Positions 56,813-64,000 of a stretch of DNA of 64,000 nt are shown here, piece after piece. Under the pieces are notes generated by a model. The model was not told the DNA's origin and ran no database searches. It was given only the letters and a program-made list of their open reading frames with translations. The translations under genes were made by a program, and so were the position numbers. Within the stretch, counting starts at the first letter, position 1. Each line of letters begins with the position of its first letter. Origin of the DNA: Streptomyces carminius (GTDB taxonomy: Bacteria; Actinomycetota; Actinomycetes; Streptomycetales; Streptomycetaceae); contig NZ_PGGW01000069.1 of the NCBI RefSeq assembly GCF_002794255.1, positions 489,421 through 553,420 of the forward strand, in the 5' to 3' direction.

Positions 56813-57817
56813 TCAGGCCGGCGGGCGCCCGGCCGTGATGTGGCGGTGGGCGATTCCGGCGAGCACCCGCTGGCCCGCCGTGCCGGGGTGGAACCAGTCC
56901 CAGGTGCTCAGTTCGCGGGTGGTGAAGCGGTACTCGTGGACCGCTCCGCCGTCATGGCGGCAGCGCGGATCGCCGGCGCACACCTCCCGCAGCGCGGTGT
57001 TGTACGCCCGCACCCGCGCGGCCACCGCGGCTCGGCGCTCCACGGCGACGGGATCCTCGGCGGCGGGGTCGGCCAGCATCGACGGGCAGATGCCGAGCTG
57101 CCACACCTGCGGGGCCAGCGGGTGGTCCCGGCCCACGGACCACAGCCGTTCCAGGTCCGGGATGCCGGCCACGTACACCCGGGTGTCCGGCGAGTCCCGG
57201 CGCAGGGTGCGCAGCGCCTCGGCGAAGTCGGCACGGAACTCGTCCACCGGCGTCATCTCGCCCACGCTCGGCCGGCAGGCGTCGTTCGCGCCGATCAGTA
57301 CCGTCACCAGCTCCGGCCGGTGCGCCGCGGCCCGCTCGGCCTGGGCCGGCAGGCCGGCCATCAGAGCACCGGAGCGGGCGAGGTTCCACCGGGCGGTGGC
57401 CGGGATGTCCAGCCGCGCCGCCAGGCTGTCCACCTCGGGCGAGGTGCCGGTCGCCCAGGACACCGCCGGGCAGTCGGCCAGCAGCGAGCAGGCGTCGTAG
57501 CCGCGGGTGATGGAGTCGCCCAGGGCGGCCAGCGAGCCGGGGGAGGTGTCCCACTCGGGCGTGGGTGTGGGTGTGGGCGCGGGTGTGGGTGAGCGGGCGG
57601 GACGGGGCTCGGACGCGGTGCCGCGGGCATCGCCGGACGCCCCGTCACCATCGCCGTCGCTCCCGCTGCCGCAGGACACGGCGAGCAGGACGGCCGCCAC
57701 GACGGCGGCGACGACGGTACAGGCACCGGCCACGATCCCGCGGTGCCGGGTACGGACGGCCGGCGTGCCGTCGCGGCCGTCGCCGCCGTCGTCCCGGCCG
57801 TTTCCCTCGTCCCCCAC
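56813..57817 (-). CDS. Membrane-anchored SGNH/GDSL hydrolase
   Basis: A 334-residue esterase/lipase-like protein. A Gly/Asp-rich cytoplasmic start is followed by one membrane segment (GIVAGACTVVAAVVAAVLLAV; Cys after it in VSCGSG could be a lipid site), then a Pro/Thr linker. The SGNH domain has LAALGDSITRGY (Ser), LARSGALMAGLP, LIGANDAC (Asn) and DWFHPG (Asp-His). It acts outside the membrane on an unknown ester. Start GTG 57817. Confidence 0.85.
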   Translation of the reverse strand: MGDEGNGRDDGGDGRDGTPAVRTRHRGIVAGACTVVAAVVAAVLLAVSCGSGSDGDGDGASGDARGTASEPRPARSPTPAPTPTPTPEWDTSPGSLAALGDSITRGYDACSLLADCPAVSWATGTSPEVDSLAARLDIPATARWNLARSGALMAGLPAQAERAAAHRPELVTVLIGANDACRPSVGEMTPVDEFRADFAEALRTLRRDSPDTRVYVAGIPDLERLWSVGRDHPLAPQVWQLGICPSMLADPAAEDPVAVERRAAVAARVRAYNTALREVCAGDPRCRHDGGAVHEYRFTTRELSTWDWFHPGTAGQRVLAGIAHRHITAGRPPA

Positions 57818-58270
57818 GGTCCCCTCCTGTACGTGCTGGTGTACGCCCTGGTGCCCGCAGCGCCTTCGGCTGTCCCTCGGGTTGTCCCTTCGGCCGTCTC
57901 GCGGGAGTGTTCTCCGGCCGGCTCCCGGCCGTCGTCCCCGCGCCGCCGTCCCCCGTCTCCCGTCGGGGTGATGGTGCGGATGGGTGGGTTGACCGCTCCG
58001 ATCGACGGTACGTCACCTTTTGCGTGGCACGGCGCGGTAGTTTTCTCCGCGGTGGTCCGAAAATGGTCGCCGGACACATCTGGCAGATTACATCGCGTCA
58101 CTTGCTGTCTCTTTTAGGGAGAATCAGCTCGGACAGTGTTTACTGTTCGTGACATCGGGAGCTGGAGGACGTGTGACCGATGGGACAAGATGTCAAGTAC
58201 TGACTCGGCGCATGACCAGGGATTCGAGGCCGCCGCAGAAGGTCGCACTCGAACCGCACAGGAGGTCCCG
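57818..58270. other. Upstream region of the DUF3145 gene
   Basis: This 453-base stretch is GC-rich at first, then A/T-rich from about 57990 to 58150, where the promoter should lie. It contains an inverted repeat, ACAGT (58133-58137) with ACTGT (58142-58146), four bases between. The ribosome site AGGAGGT at 58260-58266 ends it. No gene is supported. Confidence 0.5.
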
Positions 58271-58765
58271 GTGACGACACGTGGAGTTCTGTACGTGCAC
58301 TCCGCCCCCCGCGCACTGTGCCCGCACGTCGAATGGGCCGTCGCGGGAGTGCTCGGCACCCGCGTCAGCCTCGACTGGATCAAGCAGCCCGCCTCGCCGG
58401 GCACCTGGCGCGCGGAGCTGTCCTGGCAGGGTGAGCCCGGCACCGCCTCCAGAATCGCCTCCGCGCTGCGCGGCTGGCGGCTGCTGCGCTTCGAGGTGAC
58501 CTCCGAGCCGTGCGCCGCGGCCGAGGGCGAGCGCTACAGCTCCACTCCCGAGCTGGGCATCTTCCACGCGGTGACCGGGCCGCACGGCGACATCCTCATC
58601 CCCGAGGACCGGCTGCGCGCCGCCCTGGAACGCGCCACACGCGGTGAGACCGAGCTGGAGGCCGAGATCGCCAGACTGCTCGGCAAGCCCTGGGACGACG
58701 AACTGGAGCCCTTCCGCTACGCGGGCGAGGGCGCCCCGGTGCGCTGGCTGCACCAGGTGGTCTGA
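58271..58765 (+). CDS. DUF3145 protein
   Basis: A 164-residue actinobacterial protein beginning TTRGVLYVHSAPRALCPHVEWAVAG and containing VSLDWIKQPASPGTWRAELSW and LGIFHAVTGPHGDILIPEDRLRAAL, which match DUF3145. Function unknown, although it is commonly found beside the Streptomyces fab cluster as here. GTG 58271 with a near-perfect AGGAGGT five bases upstream. It is convergent with fabF. Confidence 0.9.
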   Translation: MTTRGVLYVHSAPRALCPHVEWAVAGVLGTRVSLDWIKQPASPGTWRAELSWQGEPGTASRIASALRGWRLLRFEVTSEPCAAAEGERYSSTPELGIFHAVTGPHGDILIPEDRLRAALERATRGETELEAEIARLLGKPWDDELEPFRYAGEGAPVRWLHQVV

Positions 58766-58923
58766 CGGCCCGGTCCCGGACGCGCCGGTCCCACGGGCGC
58801 GGTGGACTGCGGCGGCACCCGGCCGAGTGCCATGGCACCGGACCGGACGCGTCCGTGTCGCCGGCTGCCTCCGAGGCCGCTGACAACCCCGTCCCCGGCT
58901 GCCCGGGAACAGCCGGGGACGGG

Positions 58924-58961
58924 CGAGGGGCCGCCGGGAAACGCTGTCCGGCGGCCCCTCG
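58924..58961 (-). terminator. fab operon terminator
   Basis: Perfect 14-base arms (58924-58937 and 58948-58961) with a ten-base loop, starting 15 bases beyond the fabF stop. Confidence 0.8.
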
Positions 58962-58975
58962 TGGCAGGTGGTGCG

Positions 58976-60238
58976 TCAGACAGTGCGGAAGGCCAGGACG
59001 ACGTTGTGACCGCCGAAGCCGAAGGAGTTGTTGAGCGCGGCGATCCGGCCCTCACCCAGCGGACGGCCCGCACCGCGCACGACGTCGGCGTCGACCTCCT
59101 CGTCGAGGTTCTCGAGGTTGGCGGTCGGCGGGGCCGTGCGGTGGTGCAGCGCCAGCACCGTCGCCACCGTCTCGACACCGCCCGCGCCGCCCAGCAGGTG
59201 GCCGGTCATGGACTTGGTGGCGGAGACGGCCACCCGGTCCAGGTCGGAACCCAGCACCTTGCGCAGCGCCTTGATCTCGGCGACGTCGCCCAGCGGGGTG
59301 GAGGTGGCGTGCGCGTTGAGGTGCACCACCTCCGACGGCTCCAGACCGGTGGCCTCCAGCAGGTTCTGCAGCGCGGTGGCGATGCCCCGGCCGGTCGGCT
59401 CGGGCTGCGCGATGTGGTGGCTGTCCGCCGACAGTCCCTGGCCCAGCGCCTCGCAGTAGACCCGCGCGCCGCGCCGGGCGGCGTGCTCGGCCGACTCCAG
59501 CACGATCACGCCCGAGCCCTCGCCGAGCACGAAGCCGTCCCGGGCCTTGTCGAAGGGGCGGGAGACCTTCTCGGGCGGACCGTCGTTCTTGGACAGCGCC
59601 ATCATGTTGGCGAACGCCGCGACGGGCAGCGGGTGGATGGCCGCCTCGGTGCCGCCCGCGAGGACCACGTCGGCGCGGCCGGTGCGGATCATCTCCACGG
59701 CGTAGCCGATGGCCTCGGCCCCCGAGGCGCAGGCGCTGACCGGGGTGTGGACGCCCGCCTGGGCGCCCACCTCCAGACCGACGTTGGCCGCCGGGCTGTT
59801 GGGCATCAGCATCGGCACGGTGTGCGGGGAGACCCGGCGGGCGCCCTTCTCCCGCAGGATGTCGTACTGGTCGAGCAGTGTGGTGACACCGCCGATGCCG
59901 GAGGCGATGACGGAGCCGAGCCGGTCGGGGTCCACCAGGCCGTTCTCCCCGGCCTTGCCCTCGTAACCGGCGTCGGCCCAGGCCTCCCGGGCCGCGATCA
60001 GGGCGAACTGCGCCGAGCGGTCCAGCTTGCGGGCGAGAGGGCGGGGCAGCACGTCCAGGGGGTCGACCGCTGCCGGGGCGGCGATCCGAACGGGCAGCTC
60101 CGCCGCCCACTCGTGCTCCAGGGCCCGCACGCCGGACCGGCCGGCGAGCATGCCCTCCCACGTCGATGCGCTGTCGCCACCCAGCGGTGTGGTTGCGCCG
60201 ATACCGGTGACGACCACGGTGCGGTTGGTCGCGTTCAC
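58976..60238 (-). CDS. fabF: 3-oxoacyl-ACP synthase II (elongating KAS)
   Basis: A 420-residue condensing enzyme adding malonyl-ACP units to growing acyl-ACP. Thiolase fold with catalytic Cys170 (VSACASGAEA), His in LNAHATSTPLGD and His in SMTGHLLGGAGGVE. C-terminal NNSFGFGGHNVVL is typical. GTG 60238 begins the conserved TNRTVVVTGIGATTPLG; the ribosome site GGAG is rather distant. Last gene of fabD-fabH-acpP-fabF. Confidence 0.96.
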   Translation of the reverse strand: MNATNRTVVVTGIGATTPLGGDSASTWEGMLAGRSGVRALEHEWAAELPVRIAAPAAVDPLDVLPRPLARKLDRSAQFALIAAREAWADAGYEGKAGENGLVDPDRLGSVIASGIGGVTTLLDQYDILREKGARRVSPHTVPMLMPNSPAANVGLEVGAQAGVHTPVSACASGAEAIGYAVEMIRTGRADVVLAGGTEAAIHPLPVAAFANMMALSKNDGPPEKVSRPFDKARDGFVLGEGSGVIVLESAEHAARRGARVYCEALGQGLSADSHHIAQPEPTGRGIATALQNLLEATGLEPSEVVHLNAHATSTPLGDVAEIKALRKVLGSDLDRVAVSATKSMTGHLLGGAGGVETVATVLALHHRTAPPTANLENLDEEVDADVVRGAGRPLGEGRIAALNNSFGFGGHNVVLAFRTV

Positions 60239-60342
60239 AGGGATTCTGTCTCCACTGGTAGGGGATGTTCTGTCATCCGCCACCGCGAGCCGGGTGGCGA
60301 CAAACGCCTCAACGAGTGCCCGCGGAACGGGCGGCGGGCAGG

Positions 60343-60591
60343 TCAGTCCTGGTGGGTGGTGATGTAGTCCACCGCGTCGCCGACGGTCTTGAGGTTCTTG
60401 ACGTCGTCGTCCGGGATCTTCACTCCGAAGCGCTCCTCGGCGGCGACGACGACCTCGACCATGGACAGCGAGTCGACGTCCAGGTCGTCGGTGAAGGACT
60501 TCTCCGGCTGGACGTCCTCGGCCGGGATGCCGGCGATCTCGTTCACGATCTCGGCGAGACCGGTGACGATCTCTTCCTTGGTGGCGGCCAT
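60343..60591 (-). CDS. acpP: Acyl carrier protein
   Basis: An 82-residue acidic helical bundle. Ser41 in DLDVDSLSMVEVV is the phosphopantetheine attachment site. It carries acyl chains between FabD, FabH and FabF. Start ATG 60591 with AAGGAGC upstream. It lies 66 bases after fabH and 104 bases before fabF. Confidence 0.97.
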   Translation of the reverse strand: MAATKEEIVTGLAEIVNEIAGIPAEDVQPEKSFTDDLDVDSLSMVEVVVAAEERFGVKIPDDDVKNLKTVGDAVDYITTHQD

Positions 60592-60657
60592 GAGTGGCGC
60601 TCCTTTGTGTTGTGTGGTGGTCCGGTGCGTTGCGGTGGAAATGACCGGTCCGGGGGA

Positions 60658-61662
60658 CTAGGGAAGGGTAACGACCGTCGCGGCGTAGACGAGCCCCGCC
60701 CCGAAGCCGATGACGAGCGCGGTGTCGCCGCTCTTCGCCTGCCCGGTCGCCAGCAGCCGCTCCATCGCGAGCGGAATCGAGGCGGCCGAGGTGTTGCCGG
60801 TGGTCTCCACATCGCGGGCGACCGTGACGTGCTCCGGCAGCTTGAGGGTCTTCACCATCGAGTCGATGATCCGCATGTTGGCCTGGTGCGGGATGAAGAC
60901 GTCCAGGTCTTCGGCGGTGATGCCGGCGGCCTCCAGCGCGCGCTGGGCCACCTTCGCCATCTCGAAGACGGCCCAGCGGAAGACCGTCTGGCCCTCCTGC
61001 CGGAGTGCCGGGAACTTCTCGACCTCGCCGTCGCGGTAGTGGTCCCAGGGCACGGTCTGCGAGATGACGTCCGCCTTGTCGCCCTCGGAACCCCACACCG
61101 AGGGACCGATGGCGGGCTCCTCGGACGGGCCCACGACCACCGCCCCGGCGCCGTCGGCGAACAGGAAGGCGGTCGTACGGTCCGTCAGATCGGTCAGATC
61201 CGACAGCCGTTCGACGCCGATCACCAGCACGTACTCCGCGCTGCCCTCCACGACCAGGCCCTTGGCGACGGTCAGGCCGTAGCCGAAGCCCGCGCAGGCC
61301 GCCGAGATGTCGAAGGCGGCGGCGTTGCCGGTGCCCAGCCGGTGGGCGATCTCGGTGGCGATCGAGGGCGTCTGCTTGAAGTGGGAGACGGTCGAGACGA
61401 CGACCGCGCCGATCTGCTCGGGAGCGATCCCGGCGGCCGCGACGGCCTTGCCCGACGCGGCGAGCGACATCTCCGCGACGGTCTCCTCGGGGCCCGCCCA
61501 GTGCCGGGTGGCGATGCCGGAGCGGGAGCGGATCCACTCGTCGGACGAGTCGATGTGCTTGAGGATCTCCTCGTTCGGCACCACCCGGGTCGGACGGTAG
61601 CCGCCGACGCCGAGGACGCGCGCGTACGGGGCGCCCTTCGCGGGCCTGATCTTCGCGGTCAT
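60658..61662 (-). CDS. fabH: 3-oxoacyl-ACP synthase III
   Basis: A 334-residue KAS III that starts chains by joining acyl-CoA to malonyl-ACP. Catalytic Cys123 (DISAACAGFGYG), His in VFIPHQANMRI and Asn in TTGNTSAASIPLAM. In Streptomyces it accepts branched primers for iso/anteiso fatty acids. AGGAGCT precedes ATG 61662, which is 10 bases after the fabD stop. Confidence 0.96.
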   Translation of the reverse strand: MTAKIRPAKGAPYARVLGVGGYRPTRVVPNEEILKHIDSSDEWIRSRSGIATRHWAGPEETVAEMSLAASGKAVAAAGIAPEQIGAVVVSTVSHFKQTPSIATEIAHRLGTGNAAAFDISAACAGFGYGLTVAKGLVVEGSAEYVLVIGVERLSDLTDLTDRTTAFLFADGAGAVVVGPSEEPAIGPSVWGSEGDKADVISQTVPWDHYRDGEVEKFPALRQEGQTVFRWAVFEMAKVAQRALEAAGITAEDLDVFIPHQANMRIIDSMVKTLKLPEHVTVARDVETTGNTSAASIPLAMERLLATGQAKSGDTALVIGFGAGLVYAATVVTLP

Positions 61663-61672
61663 TCTCGAGCTC

Positions 61673-62629
61673 CTATCGGCTGCTGTCCGGCTGCCGGACC
61701 GTCGCGGTGGCCTGCTCGGCGAGCAGTTCACGTGCCGCGTCGAGCTGGTCGGGGGTCTTCAGGGCCAGTGTTCCGACCCCCGGCAGGGCACGCTTGGCCA
61801 GACCGGTGAGGGTGCCGCCGGGACAGAGCTCGACCAGGGCGGTGACGCCCAGTTCCCGGAAGGTCTCCATGCACAGGTCCCAGCGCACGGGGTTGGAGAC
61901 CTGGTGGACCAGCCGCTGTACGACCTCGTGTCCGTCGGTGACCACCCGGCCGTCCCGGTTGGAGACGTAGCGGATCCGCGGGGCGTCCGCCCCGACACCC
62001 TTGACGGCCTCTTCCAGTACGGCGACGGCCGGGGCCATGTGGTGGGTGTGGAAGGCGCCGGCGACGGCCAGTGGACGTACCGCCCGGGCCCCCTCCGGCT
62101 TGTCCCCGGCCAGCGCGGCGAGCTGCTCGGCGGTGCCCGCGGCGACGATCTGGCCGGCGCCGTTGATGTTGGCGGCGGTCAGGCCCAGTTTCTCCAGATG
62201 CGCCGTCACCGTCTCCGGGTCCCCGCCCAGTACGGCGGTCATCCCGGTCTCGGTGACGGCGGCGGCCTCGGCCATCGCCAGGCCGCGGCGGCGGACGAGC
62301 GCCATCGCGTCCCCGGGAGTGAGGACTCCGCCGACCGCCGCGGCGGTCAGCTCGCCCACACTGTGGCCGGCGACCGCGCCGACGGCGCCCTCGGGGGCGT
62401 CCGCCAGCAGTGCCCGCGCACAGACCAGTCCCGCGGCCACCAGCAGCGGCTGGGCCACCGCCGTGTCGCGGATCTGCTCGGCGTCCGCCTCGGTGCCGTA
62501 GTGCACCAGGTCCAGGCCGATGGCGGCCGACCACTCCCCGAGCCGGTCGGCGACACCGGGGAGTTCGAGCCAGGGAGTCAGGAAGCCGGGTGTCTGGGCA
62601 CCCTGGCCGGGAGCAACGAGTACGAGCAC
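61673..62629 (-). CDS. fabD: Malonyl-CoA:ACP transacylase
   Basis: A 318-residue transferase loading malonyl onto ACP. N-terminal LVLVAPGQGAQTPGFL, active Ser90 in GHSVGELTAAAVGG, then GAFHTHHM with the catalytic His and the usual NPVRWDLCMETF. GTG 62629 fits the conserved start; its ribosome site is weak. Streptomyces FabD also supplies polyketide pathways. First gene of the operon. Confidence 0.96.
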   Translation of the reverse strand: MLVLVAPGQGAQTPGFLTPWLELPGVADRLGEWSAAIGLDLVHYGTEADAEQIRDTAVAQPLLVAAGLVCARALLADAPEGAVGAVAGHSVGELTAAAVGGVLTPGDAMALVRRRGLAMAEAAAVTETGMTAVLGGDPETVTAHLEKLGLTAANINGAGQIVAAGTAEQLAALAGDKPEGARAVRPLAVAGAFHTHHMAPAVAVLEEAVKGVGADAPRIRYVSNRDGRVVTDGHEVVQRLVHQVSNPVRWDLCMETFRELGVTALVELCPGGTLTGLAKRALPGVGTLALKTPDQLDAARELLAEQATATVRQPDSSR

Positions 62630-62654
62630 TCTCCCACTCTCTCTCGTCGGCAGG

Positions 62655-62674
62655 GGTCCCCGCCGGTGGGGACC
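62655..62674 (-). other. Hairpin in the fabD leader
   Basis: GGTCCCC (62655-62661) and GGGGACC (62668-62674) flank six bases, 26-45 bases upstream of the fabD start. It may affect leader folding. Confidence 0.35.
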
Positions 62675-62697
62675 GACACGAAGAACGGTCAAGGGAA

Positions 62698-62714
62698 TTG
62701 TGGGAGGCCGACAA
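62698..62714. promoter_or_regulatory. Inverted repeat upstream of fabD, candidate FasR site
   Basis: TTGT (62698-62701) and ACAA (62711-62714) with nine bases between, extended to AATTGT/ACAAAA, lie about 70 bases before fabD in the only non-coding space between fasR and fabD. FasR activates this promoter in S. coelicolor, but I cannot confirm the exact motif. Confidence 0.35.
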
Positions 62715-62729
62715 AACCGCTGGGCGTGA

Positions 62730-63932
62730 CTATATCCGGTCGCCCCCGTCGGCCAGTCGGCCCAGGATCAGGGCGACGCGCAGGGTGAACGCCGAGCGGA
62801 CATCGGACGGCGACCAGCCGGTGACATCCGTCACACGTCGCAGCCGGTAGCGAACGGTGTTGGGGTGCACGAACAGCATCCGCGCCGCACCCTCCAGGCT
62901 GCTTGCCTGTTCCAGATAAACGCTGAGCGTCTCCAGGAGCGCGGCGCCGGCCTCCTGGAGCGGTCTGTAGATCTCCTCCACCAACAGCGTTCGCGCGGTG
63001 GGGTCTCCGGCCATCGCGCGCTCGGGCAGCAGGTCGTCCGCGAGCACCGGGCGCGGTACGTCCGGCCAGGCGGCGCACGCCCGCAGCCCGGCGGCGGCGG
63101 CCCGCGCCGAACGCGTCGCCGACAGCAGGTCGCCCACCACGGGTCCGGCCACCACCGGGCCGGACGCGTACGGCCCGATCAAAGCCTTGGCGATGCCCAG
63201 CGGATCGTCCGAGCCGCCCGCGACCACCACCAGCCGACTGCCCAGCACCCCGGTGAGGACCTGGAGCCTGGCGTGCCGCGCGGCACGCCGTATCGCCTCC
63301 ACCGTCAGTTCGCTGTCCCCGTCGGGGGCGGTGCCCAGCACGACGGAGACATGTTCGGGGGAGCTCCAGCCCAGCGCGGCGGCCCGGGAGACGGTCCCCT
63401 CGTCGACCTCGCCGGAGAGCACGGCGTTGACCACGAGCGACTCCAGCCGGGCGTCCCAGGCGCCGCGGGCCTCGGCGGCCTGCGCGTACACCTGGGCGGT
63501 GGCGAAGGCGATCTCGCGGGCGTAGACCAGCAGGGCCTCGCGCAGCACGCCCTCGTCGCCGGGGGCGGCCACCTCGTCGATGGCCGACTCCACGACCTCG
63601 ATGGTGGTGCGGACCATCTCCACGGTCTGCCGCAGGGTGACGGCCCGGGTCAACTCCCGCGGCGCGGTGCCGAACACGTCCGTGCTGATCGCCTGCGGCG
63701 TCTCCGGATGCCGGAACCACTCGGTGAAGGCCGCGATGCCGGCCTGTGCCACCAGCCCGATCCACGACCGGTTCTCCGGAGGCATGGCGCGGTACCAGGG
63801 CAACTGCTCCCCCATCCGCGTGATGGCCGCGGCGGCCAGCTTGCCGGAGGACTGCTCCAGCCGCCGCAGCGTCTCGGGGTGCGGATGCGGGCGCTGCTTG
63901 TCGGATGCCGGGGTCCCGGTGGATTCGAGCAC
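62730..63932 (-). CDS. fasR: PucR-type activator of fatty-acid synthesis genes
   Basis: A 400-residue regulator. The N-terminal part (LPWYRAMPPENRSWIGLVAQAGIAAFTEWF) and GGDEF-like middle are typical of actinobacterial FasR. The C-terminal PucR helix-turn-helix is LETLSVYLEQASSLEGAARMLFVHPNTVRYRLRRVTDVTG. It sits 100 bases upstream of fabD on the same strand, the arrangement in which FasR activates fabD-fabH-acpP-fabF. GTG 63932 begins the conserved part. Confidence 0.9.
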   Translation of the reverse strand: MLESTGTPASDKQRPHPHPETLRRLEQSSGKLAAAAITRMGEQLPWYRAMPPENRSWIGLVAQAGIAAFTEWFRHPETPQAISTDVFGTAPRELTRAVTLRQTVEMVRTTIEVVESAIDEVAAPGDEGVLREALLVYAREIAFATAQVYAQAAEARGAWDARLESLVVNAVLSGEVDEGTVSRAAALGWSSPEHVSVVLGTAPDGDSELTVEAIRRAARHARLQVLTGVLGSRLVVVAGGSDDPLGIAKALIGPYASGPVVAGPVVGDLLSATRSARAAAAGLRACAAWPDVPRPVLADDLLPERAMAGDPTARTLLVEEIYRPLQEAGAALLETLSVYLEQASSLEGAARMLFVHPNTVRYRLRRVTDVTGWSPSDVRSAFTLRVALILGRLADGGDRI

Positions 63933-64000
63933 GGGACAAGACTGCCCTATTGGTACGGGCCCGCGGGGAGCGGGTGTCGGATTCGTACAATCCGGGGCCC

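Overview
The window is a chromosomal segment of a Streptomyces or close relative. The evidence is very high GC, GTG starts, rare TTA codons, twin-arginine and lipoprotein exports, an HrdA-like sigma factor, and the actinomycete fatty-acid cluster fasR-fabD-fabH-acpP-fabF. Gene content resembles the conserved core arm of Streptomyces chromosomes. I see no phage, insertion sequence, CRISPR array or rRNA. Two tRNAs lie near 46.2-46.6 kb.

Layout. 0-9.8 kb: a truncated gene, an MGH1-like glycoside hydrolase divergent from a ROK regulator, pyruvate phosphate dikinase, and two TetR regulators with visible palindromic operators, one divergent from a quinone-oxidoreductase-like gene. 10-15 kb: a secreted GH81 beta-1,3-glucanase behind a LacI-type operator, a lipoprotein, and a Tat-exported PhoX-like protein. 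15.2-23.6 kb: a complete xylan/xylooligosaccharide locus (bxlE-F-G ABC transporter, bxlA GH3 enzyme, bxlR LacI regulator, divergent secreted GH10-CBM2 xylanase). 23.7-34 kb: nitrate assimilation (nirD, nirB, an FAD oxidoreductase preceded by a four-box GlnR-like site, a nitrate reductase, a sirohydrochlorin chelatase), interrupted by a conservon-type P450, cutA and a mazEF pair. 34-42 kb: dgt, a secreted trypsin-like protease, a small secreted protein carrying the same pro-region motif, a cupin, a nuclease-like EEP protein, dnaG and hrdA. 42-52 kb: xylB, a KhtTU-type antiporter, tRNAs, a YtxH-like protein, a LigD remnant, IclR plus SMP-30, a zinc-ribbon membrane protein, and MarR divergent from an NADP oxidoreductase.

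52.1-56.8 kb looks like a decayed sugar-catabolism island. Exported aldose 1-epimerase, a TIM-barrel-like protein and an alcohol dehydrogenase remain. Between and beside them lie fragments readable as the C-terminus of a ribose/xylose-type ABC permease, the C-terminus of a CUT1-type permease, and the first about 23 residues of a mandelate racemase/enolase-family enzyme. 56.8-64 kb: an SGNH hydrolase, a DUF3145 protein, then fabF-acpP-fabH-fabD with its regulator fasR, ending in a strong hairpin.

Three genes carry a TTA leucine codon (GH10 xylanase, trypsin-like protease, alcohol dehydrogenase), so they could depend on bldA tRNA. I did not find a clearly new multi-gene defence or biosynthetic system. 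The most unusual items are the decayed sugar island, the small secreted protein sharing the protease pro-region motif, the orphan P450 without EXXR, and a ten-base phased repeat before the protease.
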